Shown here: one piece after another, positions 8,667-17,921 of the stretch
Layout of the letters: each line of letters begins with the position of its first letter
How positions within the stretch are numbered: the first letter of the stretch is position 1
NCBI GenBank assembly: GCA_902727985.1
Contig: CACVAY010000049.1
Location: 1-35,135, forward strand
Length of the DNA: 35,135 nt
Direction: 5' to 3'
Source of the DNA: an uncultured Thiotrichaceae bacterium
Lineage (GTDB): Bacteria; Pseudomonadota; Gammaproteobacteria; Thiotrichales; Thiotrichaceae
Notes under the pieces: model-generated
What the model saw: only the letters and a program-made list of their open reading frames with translations
Databases searched by the model: none
What the model was told of the DNA's origin: nothing
Program-made: the position numbers and the translations under genes

Positions 8667-9296
8667 TCAATGAGAATTCGCTTGAAGAGCATGATCAACA
8701 AGAATACTTTTCTTGTGATCCACGTCTAAAATCTCATCAGGTAAGCGGTGCTCTGGTATATTGTGACCTTGCGCACGCTGCCATTCCATAATAACTTGAA
8801 ACTGTTCCACAGGTGGTTTTTTGCGAAGAAATTGGTCGTTATTTGAAATGCCTTTGACTTTGCATAAATAATTCACCGCATTGAACCACGCCATGTTAAA
8901 ACCTTGCGTTTTGATATTGAAGTGTCGGCAAAATAGCTTATTATCTTGGCTGCCTGACACAACAAAAGCTGGCGTGTAGTAACTGATTTTACGCTTCTTT
9001 CCAGAAAGATCCCCACGCTTATGGCGATGCTTGGTATTCACCAAGAATTTCATTTTAATACCACCAACACCAGTTACATAAGCTGAATTACGGCGTTTTT
9101 CACTCCGCTCTCGGTTTTTTTGAGAAGCAATCATATTCGCCTCAAACTTCCATTCGGACTCTAACTTTTTGGCCGCCATGCGATCTTGTTCAAGAGCTGT
9201 CGGCGTTTTGGGATGGTAATATTTTTGGCGTAACTTGCCGCCGACTGATACCGCAACTCGAATTCGCTTGCCTTCATCATATTCATAGATAGGCAT
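8667..9296 (-). CDS. Basic protein with possible AP2-like DNA-binding domain
   Basis: The 209-aa protein is very basic and not firmly recognised. Residues 1-65 look like a short N-terminal beta unit (RIRVAVSVGGKLRQKYYHP) and a charged helix (LEQDRMAAKKLESEWKFEA). Residues about 72-150 run GVGGIKMKF, then YYTPAFVVSGSQDNKLFCRHF, then a helix AWFNAVNYLCKVKG. A three-strand sheet followed by an amphipathic helix is the layout of AP2/ERF-like DNA-binding domains known from homing nucleases and some bacterial proteins. I offer this as inference only. GGAGA lies ahead of ATG 9296. The gene is isolated between long gene-poor stretches, which suits a recently acquired or self-regulated gene. Confidence 0.5.
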   Translation of the reverse strand: MPIYEYDEGKRIRVAVSVGGKLRQKYYHPKTPTALEQDRMAAKKLESEWKFEANMIASQKNRERSEKRRNSAYVTGVGGIKMKFLVNTKHRHKRGDLSGKKRKISYYTPAFVVSGSQDNKLFCRHFNIKTQGFNMAWFNAVNYLCKVKGISNNDQFLRKKPPVEQFQVIMEWQRAQGHNIPEHRLPDEILDVDHKKSILVDHALQANSH

Positions 9297-9861
9297 AAAT
9301 TCACACTCTCCGAAGCGAAGGCCCAGGTTCTTTTTAGCCCTATTTGAGAAGTTTTACCCATTACTTAAAAACACAAAAGACTCGCGCTTAGTGTAAATAA
9401 TGGCAACTCAATCAAAACACATAGTGTAATCCTGAGGCTTCAATATTAATAAATACATTTGCGCTTGCACTCATAGATGAAAATAAAATCCTGAACACTC
9501 GTAGCTGTTATGAAAACACCCAATGACCTTCTAATATTATTTACCAAAAGCTTTTAAAAACAAGAACAAATCTAGGATGCAGATAACTACACCGATTATC
9601 TTATTGTGCTCTAATTATAGTCGCCTAGCTTTGACATAAGTTAAATCTTATCAAAAAAGAGCTGAATCTTTAGCAACTTAAGCAAATGTTTAGATGATTA
9701 CCTAGCCTATTGGTAAAGAGCTAAACAGCACTAATTTAGAATAGATTTAAGGAAAAACATACTAAAAACCTGCATCTTATTGAAAAAAGCATGGCTACTA
9801 TGAGGTTACTTTTTGAACATCTGCTACAGTTAATGGAGTAATCACTGAAATTTACTGGAGA
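9297..9861. other. Gene-poor AT-rich stretch, 565 bp
   Basis: This region is visibly more AT-rich than its neighbours and holds no ORF with coding character. I found no tRNA-like structure, array or strong terminator. It must contain the divergent promoters of the AP2-like gene and the DUF924 gene, but no -35/-10 pair stands out. Confidence 0.55.
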
Positions 9862-10410
9862 ATGGTCATCAACCCACAATTTATAATCGATTTTTGGTTC
9901 AGTGAACCAATGAACCAACATTGGTTTTCATCAACAAAGACTATTGATGATGAAATTCGTGAGCGTTTTTTTGATATATGGCAAGATGCCCAAACAGGTA
10001 AGTATCAATCTTCACAAAGCTCAGCAACAGGAGCATTGGCACTATGTATCATCCTAGATCAGCTACCACTCAATATGTTCAGAGGGAAGGCGAAGAGTTT
10101 CTCGACAGAACAACAAGCCATAGACGTGTCCAAACACGCGATTAAAAAACAGTTAGACAACAAACTAAACGATACACAGGTCGCTTTTCTATACATGCCA
10201 CTGATGCATTCTGAGAACCTTGAGGATCAACAACTCTCCGTTCACTCTTTTGAGAAACGTCAGATTGAGGGTAATCTGCGTTTTGCCAAACATCATTATG
10301 GAATTATTAAAAAGTTTGGCCGTTTCCCCCACCGAAATAAAATTTTACAACGAACCAGTACCGCAGAAGAAATTGCGTACCTACATTCAAACGAAGCATT
10401 CACGGGATAA
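9862..10410 (+). CDS. DUF924 family protein
   Basis: The 182-aa alpha-helical protein fits DUF924 along its whole length. It starts with IIDFWFSEP and QHWFSS, has LALCIILDQLPLNMFRGKA in the middle, then YMPLMHSENLEDQ, and ends with IIKKFGRFPHRNKIL and TSTAEEIAYL. The family has a TPR-like helical fold and no settled biochemical role. ATG 9862 follows a GGAG. The next gene starts 3 bp after the stop, so the two form an operon. Confidence 0.85.
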   Translation: MVINPQFIIDFWFSEPMNQHWFSSTKTIDDEIRERFFDIWQDAQTGKYQSSQSSATGALALCIILDQLPLNMFRGKAKSFSTEQQAIDVSKHAIKKQLDNKLNDTQVAFLYMPLMHSENLEDQQLSVHSFEKRQIEGNLRFAKHHYGIIKKFGRFPHRNKILQRTSTAEEIAYLHSNEAFTG

Positions 10411-10413
10411 CTA

Positions 10414-11322
10414 ATGACAACAACAAATACATGCCTTATTACAGGCGGCTCTGGCTTTATCGGACAACACCTTATCCCTCAGCTGCTAAATGCTAATTAC
10501 CAAATTACTGTCTTAACCCGTTTCCCGGAAAAGACTGCCAAGCTCTTTAAGAAACCAATTCAATGCATTGAAACATTAGAACAAATTCATGATGATCAAA
10601 CCTTTGATGCTGTCATAAATTTGGCAGGCCAAGGCATCGCTGATGCACGCTGGAGCGATGCAAACAAACAATCTATCCGCAGTAGTAGAATGAGCATCAC
10701 CACTGCCCTAATAACACTGTTTCAGCGACTGAATACCAAGCCTGGCATTTTTATTAGCGGTTCGGCTATTGGCTATTATGGCGCAGGTATCAAAACCAAT
10801 ATCACAGAAACATCAGGGACTGATAACAGCTTCTCAAGCACACTTTGCATGGAATGGGAGAATATCGCTAGTCAAGCACTAGATTTAGAAATTCGCACCT
10901 GTATATTGAGGACAGGCATCGTTCTAGGAAGAAACGGTGGCGCACTAAAACGTATGCTTCCACCCTTTAAATTCGGATTGGGTGGACGAATAGGGAATGG
11001 CCAACAATGGATGTCATGGATTCACATCGATGACTTATGCAATATGATGTTGTATATGATTAAGCACAATGACTTAGAAGGCACTTTTAATGGCACCGCC
11101 CCTACCCCTGTAACGAATCAGGATTTCACAAAAAGTCTCGCCAAAAGGCTTCACCGCCCCGCTATATTCCCCATGCCAGCCATGGTTGTTAAACTTCTCT
11201 TTGGTCAAATGGGTGAAGAACTACTCTTAGCGGGTCATCAAGTCATACCAAACCGCATATTACAAACCGATTTTACCTTTCAGTACCCAACACTCACGCA
11301 GGCCCTTGAAAACGTTGTTTAG
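10414..11322 (+). CDS. TIGR01777 family SDR-type epimerase (YfcH-like)
   Basis: This 302-aa protein is an extended short-chain dehydrogenase-like enzyme of the TIGR01777/YfcH type (E. coli YfcH is 297 aa). The NAD(P) motif GGSGFIGQHL lies at about residues 8-17, NLAGQGIADARW follows, then ISGSAIGYYG with the conserved Tyr region. LRTGIVLGRNGGAL and WMSWIHIDDL are also typical. The C-terminal part (from about 250) corresponds to the DUF1731 domain. The substrate is unknown. It is coupled to the DUF924 gene by a 3-bp gap and converges on greA. Confidence 0.85.
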   Translation: MTTTNTCLITGGSGFIGQHLIPQLLNANYQITVLTRFPEKTAKLFKKPIQCIETLEQIHDDQTFDAVINLAGQGIADARWSDANKQSIRSSRMSITTALITLFQRLNTKPGIFISGSAIGYYGAGIKTNITETSGTDNSFSSTLCMEWENIASQALDLEIRTCILRTGIVLGRNGGALKRMLPPFKFGLGGRIGNGQQWMSWIHIDDLCNMMLYMIKHNDLEGTFNGTAPTPVTNQDFTKSLAKRLHRPAIFPMPAMVVKLLFGQMGEELLLAGHQVIPNRILQTDFTFQYPTLTQALENVV

Positions 11323-11339
11323 CTGAATGATTATCATTC
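11306..11339 (+). promoter_or_regulatory. Possible Fur-box-covered promoter in a convergent gap
   Basis: TTGAAA (11306-11311), a 17-bp spacer and GATTAT (11329-11334) form a plausible sigma-70 promoter. A perfect palindrome, GAATGATTATCATTC (11325-11339), sits exactly over the -10. Its 13-bp core AATGATTATCATT equals the core of the consensus Fur box. The only DNA downstream before greA is about 100 bp of non-coding sequence, so a short RNA is possible. The same palindrome could instead be just a small hairpin behind the SDR gene. Confidence 0.3.
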
Positions 11340-11395
11340 TTTGCGATAAATAAAGAAAGAACAGCCTCAATTGCATGACGGGATAATTCAAGACA

Positions 11396-11421
11396 ATAAA
11401 AAAGGGAGCCTCAGCTCCCTT
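11396..11421 (-). terminator. Intrinsic terminator of the carA-carB-greA operon
   Basis: On the minus strand AAGGGAGC and GCTCCCTT pair around a 4-nt loop (11402-11421), followed by six T residues and then ATT. It lies 24 bp after the greA stop. Confidence 0.9.
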
Positions 11422-11444
11422 AATTAAACGACATGTCTTACCAC

Positions 11445-11927
11445 TTAGATGAATTGCACCTCAACAATTTCATACTCGCGAGTACCACCCGGAGCTTGTA
11501 CGGTTGCAACATCACCTTCTTCTTTGCCAATCAAAGCACGCGCTACAGGTGAAGATACCGCAATCTTGTTTTCTTGGATATCCGCTTCGATATCACCAAC
11601 AATCTGGTACTTCACAACCTCTTCAGTATCAACATCTTCTAACTCAACCGTTGCACCAAAAACCACACGTCCTTCATTACCAGAAGCTAAACTAGCGACC
11701 TCAATAACCTGCGCTGTTGAAAGAATACCTTCAAGCTCTTGAATGCGCCCTTCATTAAAACCTTGTTGCTCACGCGCAGCATGGTATTCCGCATTTTCTT
11801 TCAAATCACCATGTTCACGAGCATCAGAAATAGCTTGTACAATCGTCGGACGCACCACTGATTTTAAATGAGTTAATTCTTCTTTCAGCTTTTCAGCACC
11901 CGTACTGGTTATAGGAGCTCTAACCAT
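11445..11927 (-). CDS. greA: Transcription elongation factor GreA
   Basis: At 160 aa this matches GreA (158 aa in E. coli). It has an N-terminal coiled-coil (about residues 8-75) whose tip holds the acidic pair in [19 protein letters not shown]-terminal FKBP-like domain follows (from about 80, ending [13 protein letters not shown]). GreA enters the RNA polymerase secondary channel and stimulates cleavage of backtracked transcripts. The start codon overlaps the carB stop as TAATG, with AAGGA inside the end of carB, so translation is probably coupled. GreA production would therefore partly follow the pyrimidine/arginine operon. Confidence 0.95.
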   Translation of the reverse strand: MVRAPITSTGAEKLKEELTHLKSVVRPTIVQAISDAREHGDLKENAEYHAAREQQGFNEGRIQELEGILSTAQVIEVASLASGNEGRVVFGATVELEDVDTEEVVKYQIVGDIEADIQENKIAVSSPVARALIGKEEGDVATVQAPGGTREYEIVEVQFI

Positions 11928-14900
11928 TATATTTTTCCTTTATGCAAATCTTGTAAACGATAAACCGAACGTATGCATTCATGTGCCATTGCCTGACACA
12001 ATGCCCACGCACCCGCGATAGTCGTAGTATAGGTTACTTTACCTTGTAGGGCTTCACGGCGGATTTCGTAGGAATCCTTAATTGCTTGTTTACCTTCAGT
12101 AGTATTGATAATTAAATCAATTTCACCATTCTTAATCAAATCGACAACGTGCGGCCTACCTTCTTGAACCTTACGGGTCTCGGCACATGCTAAGCCAGCT
12201 TCCATAAGCGCACGTCGAGTACCACGTGTTGCAACTAACTCGAAGCCTTGTTCAATCAACATTTTGGCAATCGGCAAAATGGCTTCGCGATCATGTTCAC
12301 GCACACTGACAAAAGCAGTACCTCCCTCAGGAAATTCAATACTTGCACCACGCTGAGATTTACTAAAGGCTTCAGCAAAGGTTTTGCCAACACCCATCAC
12401 CTCACCCGTAGATTTCATTTCAGGGCCAAGTATCGGATCAACACCAGGGAATTTAATGAATGGGAATACCGCTTCTTTCACAGAATAGTAACCAGGAATC
12501 GTTTCTTCAAGCATACCCTGCTCTTTCAAGGAAACACCCGCCATACAAAGTGCAGCCACTTTCGCCAGTGGCCGACCAATTGCCTTAGATACAAAGGGTA
12601 CTGTACGTGAAGCACGAGGGTTCACTTCTAGCACATAAATATCATCGCCTTTGATCGCAAACTGGGTATTCATTAACCCAACAACACCTAACGCTTTCGC
12701 CATTTTAACAATTTGCTCACGCATGCGATCTTGCAAATCATCCGACAAAGAATAAGGGGGCAATGAACACGCTGAGTCACCTGAGTGAACACCCGCTTGC
12801 TCGATATGCTGCATAATGCCGCCGATTAATACATCTTCGCCATCACAGATTGCGTCGACATCCACTTCGATTGCATCGTCAAGGAAACGATCGAGTAATA
12901 CAGGTGAATCATTAGAAACTTGTACCGCATAGGTCATGTAGTGACGAAGATCTTCTTCGTTGTACACGATTTCCATAGCACGACCACCCAATACATAGGA
13001 AGGCCGTACCACTAACGGATAACCAATTTCTTCCGCTAAACGTACCGCAGATTCAGTATCACGTGCAGTCCGATTCGGTGGCTGTTTCAAACCAAGCTTT
13101 TCGATCATTTGCTGGAAGCGCTCACGATCTTCCGCAAGATCAATGGCATCAGGAGATGTACCAATAATGGGCGCACCATTGTCTTCCAAAGCTTCGGCTA
13201 ATTTAAGAGGCGTCTGACCACCATATTGAACAATCACGCCTTTTGGCTTCTCAAGATCAACAATCTCCAGTACGTCTTCCAAGGTTAATGGCTCGAAATA
13301 TAAACGATCAGAAGTATCGTAATCGGTAGAAACTGTTTCAGGGTTACAATTCACCATAATGGTTTCATAACCGTGATCACGCATCGCAAATGCTGCATGA
13401 ACACAACAATAATCAAATTCGATTCCCTGACCGATACGATTAGGACCACCACCTAAGACAATGATTTTTTCTTTATCTGTTGGCAAGGCTTCACATTCTT
13501 CATCATAAGATGAGTACATATAAGCAGTACTGGTAGAGAATTCGGCTGCACAGGTATCAACACGTTTGTATACCGGACGAACATCTAATTTATGACGGTG
13601 CTTACGCACACTTTTTTCAGACTCATGAAGCAATGTTGCCAAACGCAAATCAGCAAAGCCTTTACGCTTAAGATTAAACATTTCCTGTTTCGAAATATCT
13701 TTAAGAAGGCGGTTTTTCAAACCTTTTTCTAAAGACACAATTTCTTCGATCTGTACCAAGAACCAACGATCAATACTGGTTAAGTCGAAAAGATCATCCA
13801 AAGTCATGCCAAAGCGGAAAGCATCAGCAACATAAAGAATACGTTCACTACTAGCTTTGGTTAGTTCGCTGCGTAGAATGTCCTTTGCATCTTTGGCTTC
13901 AAGGTCTACGCGCTCATTAAAACCTTCAATACCCGTCTCCAAACCTCGTAAAGCTTTTTGCATAGACTCTTGGAACGTTCGACCAATTGCCATAACCTCA
14001 CCAACAGACTTCATCTGTGTGGTCAATAAAGCATCTGCCTGCGGGAATTTTTCAAAAGTGAAACGGGGAATCTTTGTTACCACGTAATCGATACTAGGTT
14101 CAAATGATGCGGGCGTTGCACCACCTGTAATATCATTTTGCAACTCATCCAAGGTATAACCAACAGCAAGTTTTGCGGCGATTTTCGCAATCGGGAAACC
14201 TGTTGCCTTTGATGCTAGTGCTGATGAACGTGATACCCGAGGGTTCATCTCAATGATAACCATACGACCATCATCAGGATTGATTGAGAACTGAACGTTC
14301 GAACCCCCTGTATCAACACCAATCTTACGCAAGACTTTCAATGAAGCATCACGAAGGATTTGGTATTCCTTATCGGTTAGAGTTTGTGCTGGCGCAACGG
14401 TAATCGAATCACCCGTATGGATGCCCATTGGATCAAGGTTTTCGATAGAGCAGATGATAATACAGTTATCAGCTGAGTCACGAACCACCTCCATCTCATA
14501 TTCTTTCCAACCCAATAAAGATTCTTCAAGCAAGACTTCTGTGGTTGGAGACATATCCAGGCCACGCGCCGTAATCTCTTCAAATTCTTCTTGATTGTAG
14601 CCAATACCACCGCCAGAACCCCCCATAGTGAATGAGGGGCGAATAATAATGGGAAAACCAATCTTCTTCTGAATAGCGCGCGCTTCTTCCATGGAATGTG
14701 CCACTTCAGAATTCGCAGAAGACAAACCAATCTCCTCCATGGCAACACGGAATTTTTCACGATCTTCCGCCATGTCGATGGCTTCTTTCTTAGCACCAAT
14801 CATTTCGACATTATGCTTTTCCAGAATACCCTCACGATCAAGATCAAGTGCACAATTCAGTGCCGTCTGCCCCCCCATGGTGGGTAAAAGCACATCTGGC

Positions 14901-15145
14901 TTTTCTTTTTTGATAATGGCTTCAACGGTTTTCCATTCTATAGGCTCGATGTAAATCGCATCTGCCATTTCAGGATCGGTCATAATGGTGGCTGGGTTCG
15001 AGTTCACCAAAATAACGCGATAACCTTCTTCACGAAGCGCCTTACACGCTTGCGCACCTGAATAATCAAATTCACAGGCCTGTCCAATGATAATCGGGCC
15101 GGCACCAATAATTAAAATACTTTCAATATCACTACGTTTAGGCAT
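11927..15145 (-). CDS. carB: Carbamoyl-phosphate synthase large subunit
   Basis: The 1072-aa protein is nearly identical in length to E. coli CarB (1073 aa). It contains two homologous ATP-grasp halves. The first begins [24 protein letters not shown] and forms carboxyphosphate; the second begins [22 protein letters not shown] (about residue 560) and phosphorylates carbamate. The C-terminal MGS-like regulatory domain (from about 935, [15 protein letters not shown]) is where UMP and ornithine act in enterobacteria. The product feeds both arginine and pyrimidine synthesis. The start overlaps carA by 8 bp, so the two subunits are likely made in a fixed ratio. Confidence 0.97.
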   Translation of the reverse strand: MPKRSDIESILIIGAGPIIIGQACEFDYSGAQACKALREEGYRVILVNSNPATIMTDPEMADAIYIEPIEWKTVEAIIKKEKPDVLLPTMGGQTALNCALDLDREGILEKHNVEMIGAKKEAIDMAEDREKFRVAMEEIGLSSANSEVAHSMEEARAIQKKIGFPIIIRPSFTMGGSGGGIGYNQEEFEEITARGLDMSPTTEVLLEESLLGWKEYEMEVVRDSADNCIIICSIENLDPMGIHTGDSITVAPAQTLTDKEYQILRDASLKVLRKIGVDTGGSNVQFSINPDDGRMVIIEMNPRVSRSSALASKATGFPIAKIAAKLAVGYTLDELQNDITGGATPASFEPSIDYVVTKIPRFTFEKFPQADALLTTQMKSVGEVMAIGRTFQESMQKALRGLETGIEGFNERVDLEAKDAKDILRSELTKASSERILYVADAFRFGMTLDDLFDLTSIDRWFLVQIEEIVSLEKGLKNRLLKDISKQEMFNLKRKGFADLRLATLLHESEKSVRKHRHKLDVRPVYKRVDTCAAEFSTSTAYMYSSYDEECEALPTDKEKIIVLGGGPNRIGQGIEFDYCCVHAAFAMRDHGYETIMVNCNPETVSTDYDTSDRLYFEPLTLEDVLEIVDLEKPKGVIVQYGGQTPLKLAEALEDNGAPIIGTSPDAIDLAEDRERFQQMIEKLGLKQPPNRTARDTESAVRLAEEIGYPLVVRPSYVLGGRAMEIVYNEEDLRHYMTYAVQVSNDSPVLLDRFLDDAIEVDVDAICDGEDVLIGGIMQHIEQAGVHSGDSACSLPPYSLSDDLQDRMREQIVKMAKALGVVGLMNTQFAIKGDDIYVLEVNPRASRTVPFVSKAIGRPLAKVAALCMAGVSLKEQGMLEETIPGYYSVKEAVFPFIKFPGVDPILGPEMKSTGEVMGVGKTFAEAFSKSQRGASIEFPEGGTAFVSVREHDREAILPIAKMLIEQGFELVATRGTRRALMEAGLACAETRKVQEGRPHVVDLIKNGEIDLIINTTEGKQAIKDSYEIRREALQGKVTYTTTIAGAWALCQAMAHECIRSVYRLQDLHKGKI

Positions 15146-16286
15146 TTTGGCTCTTGCTCTCGTGCATCATGGAAATAAACTGGTCGAATACTGGGGCAAC
15201 ATCATGTGGCCCTGGGCTTGCTTCAGGGTGTCCTTGGAAACCAATAGCTGGACAATCCGTACGTGAAATACCCTGCAATGATTTATCAAACAACGAACGA
15301 TGTGTTGCTGTAACATTTTCGGGCAAGCTCGCATCATCAATCGCAAAACCATGGTTCTGACTGCTGATCATGACTTTTTGCGTCTCTAAATCCTGAACAG
15401 GATGATTCGCACCATGATGACCGAACTTCATCTTTAAGGTCTTTGCACCACTTGCAAGCCCCAGCAATTGATGTCCCAGACAAATACCAAAGGTCGGTAC
15501 TTTTGTTTCAAGAACCTGTTGAATCGCTGCAATGGCATAATCACAAGGCTCTGGATCACCGGGACCATTTGACAAGAATACGCCATCTGGCTTCATTGCA
15601 AGCACATCCGCCGCTGAGGTTTTGGCTGGAACAACCGTGACATGGCAACCACGATCAACCAACATGCGAAGAATGTTTTTCTTCACGCCAAAATCGTAAG
15701 CAACAACATTGTAATCTGCTGATTCAGCGGTTACCGACTTTTCGTCTTCCTTATTGAGCTCCCAAGAACCTTCAGTCCATTCATAAGTGGCATCAGTAGT
15801 AACTGCTTTAGCCAAATCCATACCCTTCAGACCAGCGAAAGCTTTTGCAGCAGCTAAAGCCGTTTCTGCAGAAGGTGCATCACCAGCAATCACACAACCG
15901 CTTTGTGCTCCTTTTTCACGAAGGATCCTTGTTAGACGACGTGTATCAATATCCGCAATTGCAACAATATTGCGTCGTTCTAAATAATCAGTTAGGGATT
16001 CTTCTGCACGCCAGTTACTGTGCAGTAATGGAACGTCTTTTACGATGAGACCCGCTGCAAAGATTTCATCAGCTTCTTCATCTTCGGTATTGACACCGAC
16101 GTTACCAATATGGGGGTATGTTAATGTAATTAACTGCTTAGCGTATGATGGATCAGTTAATATCTCTTGATACCCGGTCAATGCTGTATTAAATACAACC
16201 TCTCCCACCGACTCTCCATCACAACCAATTGACTCTCCATGAAAGACACTTCCATCTTCCAGAACCAGTATTGCGGACTTTCTCAC
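15138..16286 (-). CDS. carA: Carbamoyl-phosphate synthase small subunit
   Basis: The 382-aa glutaminase subunit has the same length as E. coli CarA. The N-terminal CPSase domain ([17 protein letters not shown] onward) is followed by a class I glutamine amidotransferase with LSNGPGDP, the nucleophile Cys in [11 protein letters not shown], and the His/Glu pair in [10 protein letters not shown]. It supplies ammonia to CarB through the intersubunit tunnel. The start is a GTG at 16286 preceded by AAGAGGTG at 9 nt. That Shine-Dalgarno sequence lies in the loop of a 7-bp hairpin that reaches into the start codon. Transcription crosses a terminator-like hairpin in the leader first. Confidence 0.97.
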   Translation of the reverse strand: MRKSAILVLEDGSVFHGESIGCDGESVGEVVFNTALTGYQEILTDPSYAKQLITLTYPHIGNVGVNTEDEEADEIFAAGLIVKDVPLLHSNWRAEESLTDYLERRNIVAIADIDTRRLTRILREKGAQSGCVIAGDAPSAETALAAAKAFAGLKGMDLAKAVTTDATYEWTEGSWELNKEDEKSVTAESADYNVVAYDFGVKKNILRMLVDRGCHVTVVPAKTSAADVLAMKPDGVFLSNGPGDPEPCDYAIAAIQQVLETKVPTFGICLGHQLLGLASGAKTLKMKFGHHGANHPVQDLETQKVMISSQNHGFAIDDASLPENVTATHRSLFDKSLQGISRTDCPAIGFQGHPEASPGPHDVAPVFDQFISMMHESKSQNA

Positions 16287-16330
16287 TTAAGTTCACACCT
16301 CTTAAGTCATATTTATGATTAAAATATGAC
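16285..16330 (-). promoter_or_regulatory. Tandem hairpins over the carA ribosome binding site
   Basis: On the minus strand GTCATATTT pairs with AAATATGAC (16306-16330, 7-nt loop). Next, ACTTAAG pairs with CTTAAGT (16285-16307, 9-nt loop). The second stem includes the first two bases of the GTG start and holds the ribosome binding site AGGTG in its loop. The two stems share two bases, so they compete at the edge. A role in translational control is inferred. Confidence 0.45.
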
Positions 16331-16331
16331 G

Positions 16332-16363
16332 AATACAAAAAACGGGATGTCATCTCATCCCGT
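16332..16363 (-). terminator. Leader terminator (candidate attenuator) of carA
   Basis: On the minus strand ACGGGATG and CATCCCGT pair around a 6-nt loop (16342-16363), followed by six T residues and GTATT. It lies between a good promoter (about 16443-16470) and carA, with no upstream minus-strand gene that it could end, since bioA diverges. An intrinsic terminator in that place is best explained as an attenuator. Confidence 0.75.
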
Positions 16364-16367
16364 CAAA

Positions 16368-16433
16368 TTATGTGTATCTTTTCATGAAAACCAACGAGAC
16401 GTCGATTTCTCCTAACGACGCACAAAGACACAT
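16368..16433 (-). CDS. Putative carA leader peptide, 21 codons
   Basis: ATG 16433 opens a 21-codon frame that begins MCLCASLGEI, ends FMKRYT and stops with TAA (16368-16370), four bases before the terminator stem. In enterobacterial pyrBI and pyrE, a leader frame ending near a terminator lets a ribosome following a UTP-starved, pausing polymerase block the hairpin. The position here fits that scheme. The predicted transcript start is only a few bases before the ATG, so there is no room for a normal ribosome binding site. An internal AGGAG is too far from the next ATG. Translation is therefore unproven. Confidence 0.4.
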   Translation of the reverse strand: MCLCASLGEIDVSLVFMKRYT

Positions 16434-16442
16434 TGGGGGCAT

Positions 16443-16470
16443 ATTTTAGCACTTACTTTCAGTGTGTCTA
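16443..16470 (-). promoter_or_regulatory. Sigma-70 promoter of carA-carB-greA
   Basis: TAGACA (16465-16470, 5 of 6), a 16-bp spacer and an extended -10 TGCTAAAAT (hexamer 16443-16448, 5 of 6) form a strong promoter on the minus strand. The expected transcription start falls in or next to a run of five C residues on the transcript strand (16435-16439). That feature recalls nucleotide-sensing start sites of pyrimidine genes such as pyrC. Confidence 0.7.
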
Positions 16471-16560
16471 TGTAAGATTCATCTTGTGCACAGACTTTTG
16501 CAAAAAATCATACTTTGGTTATTAAAAACAGTTAATTCCTGATGAGTGCTGATACACCAC

Positions 16561-16566
16561 TATAAT
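16561..16566 (+). promoter_or_regulatory. -10 element ahead of bioA
   Basis: A perfect TATAAT lies 54 bp before the bioA start. The best -35 at 16 bp (CTGATG, 16539-16544) is poor, which suggests an activator or simply weak expression. I found no convincing BirA operator palindrome. Confidence 0.5.
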
Positions 16567-16619
16567 TTTTCCAACAAACTCGTTACCCTGAATGACCTCG
16601 TAATATCTACATCCAAAAC

Positions 16620-17921
16620 ATGTCTCCACAAACACCGACCGAACAGCAATTACAATTTGACCAAGAACATATCTGGCATCCCTATACCAGTATGACCTCT
16701 CCGCTACCTGTCTACCCTGTGGTATCCGCATCGGGTGTGCGTTTAACGCTAGCGGATGGACGTGAGCTTATAGATGGTATGGCATCGTGGTGGTCAGCCA
16801 TTCATGGTTATAACCACCCTGTACTCAATCAGGCTATCACTGAACAGCTCTCAAGAATGTCGCACGTCATGTTTGGTGGCATTACGCATCAACCTGCCAT
16901 TGAACTTGCAGAAACTCTCATCTCAATCACCGCCGATAATCTACAGCATGTATTTTTTGCAGATTCCGGCTCAGTAGGTGTGGAGGTTGCTCTCAAAATG
17001 GCCATACAGTATTGGCATGCTCAAGATAAAACCTCGAAATCTAAAATGCTAACGGTGCGTAATGGCTATCATGGAGATACCTTTGGCGCAATGGCTGTTA
17101 CTGATCCTGAAGGCAGCATGCACAGCCTCTACAAAGATATTCTACCCAAGCACTTTTTTGCTGATGCACCTAATTGCTGGCGTAACGATAATCGCGAAAT
17201 TGCACACAACGCAACTCAACTGCATAAAGTGCTAGAACAGCATCACGATGAAATTGCAGCCATCATCCTTGAACCTATTGTGCAAGGTGCTGGTGGCATG
17301 CGCATTTACTGCCCAGAGTATCTACAAGCTGTCAGAGCCTATTGTGATGAGTATGACGTATTATTAATTCTGGATGAGATCGCAACCGGGTTCGGTCGGA
17401 CGGGAAAACTCTTTGGCTATGAGCATGCGGATATTCAAGCTGATATTTTAGTCGTAGGCAAAGCCTTAACGGGTGGCTATATGACCTTAGCAGCCACTTT
17501 ATGCAGCTCAAAAGTCGCACATGGGATTAGTCAGAACCAGGGCGTATTAATGCATGGCCCCACCTTTATGGCTAACCCACTCGCTTGCAGTGTTGCCAAT
17601 GCCAACCTCGCATTGCTTTTAAACGCCGATTGGCAAAGCAATATCCAGCGCATAGAGCATATGCTTCGCAAAAAACTATCCGTTTGTGGGACTTTACCGA
17701 TGGTTAAAGATGTCAGAGTCATCGGTGCAATTGGAATCATTGAAATGCAGCATCCTGTGGACATGGAAAGCATTCAAAGAGAATTCGTGAATGCAGGTAT
17801 CTGGGTAAGACCCTTTGGCAAACTCGTTTATATGATGCCACCTTACATTATTAGTGATAATGATTTAACAACACTTTGCACATCCATCATCAAAGTAATC
17901 ACTCAGCAATCACCTTCTTAA
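16620..17921 (+). CDS. bioA: Adenosylmethionine-8-amino-7-oxononanoate aminotransferase
   Basis: The 433-aa PLP enzyme (E. coli BioA is 429 aa) converts 8-amino-7-oxononanoate to 7,8-diaminononanoate, with S-adenosylmethionine as amino donor, in biotin synthesis. Typical BioA signatures are HIWHPYTSM near the start, DGMASWWSAIHGYNHP (about 53-67), SHVMFGGITHQPA, and LDEIATGFGRTG with the PLP-binding Asp252. The PLP Lys281 lies in VGKALTGGYMTLA. The SAM-specific WW and HPYTSM motifs separate it from other class III aminotransferases. No other bio gene is in the window, so it is encoded apart from any bioBFCD cluster, divergent from carA. Its stop codon lies at the edge of an inverted-repeat element. 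Confidence 0.95.
   Translation: MSPQTPTEQQLQFDQEHIWHPYTSMTSPLPVYPVVSASGVRLTLADGRELIDGMASWWSAIHGYNHPVLNQAITEQLSRMSHVMFGGITHQPAIELAETLISITADNLQHVFFADSGSVGVEVALKMAIQYWHAQDKTSKSKMLTVRNGYHGDTFGAMAVTDPEGSMHSLYKDILPKHFFADAPNCWRNDNREIAHNATQLHKVLEQHHDEIAAIILEPIVQGAGGMRIYCPEYLQAVRAYCDEYDVLLILDEIATGFGRTGKLFGYEHADIQADILVVGKALTGGYMTLAATLCSSKVAHGISQNQGVLMHGPTFMANPLACSVANANLALLLNADWQSNIQRIEHMLRKKLSVCGTLPMVKDVRVIGAIGIIEMQHPVDMESIQREFVNAGIWVRPFGKLVYMMPPYIISDNDLTTLCTSIIKVITQQSPS

Noticed and set aside
11449-11742. 97-codon plus-strand ORF antisense to greA
   Set aside because: It is a mirror-frame shadow of a well-conserved gene.
16501-16619. BirA (biotin) operator in front of bioA
   Set aside because: No TTGTAAACC-type inverted repeat with the usual 14-16 bp gap could be found.
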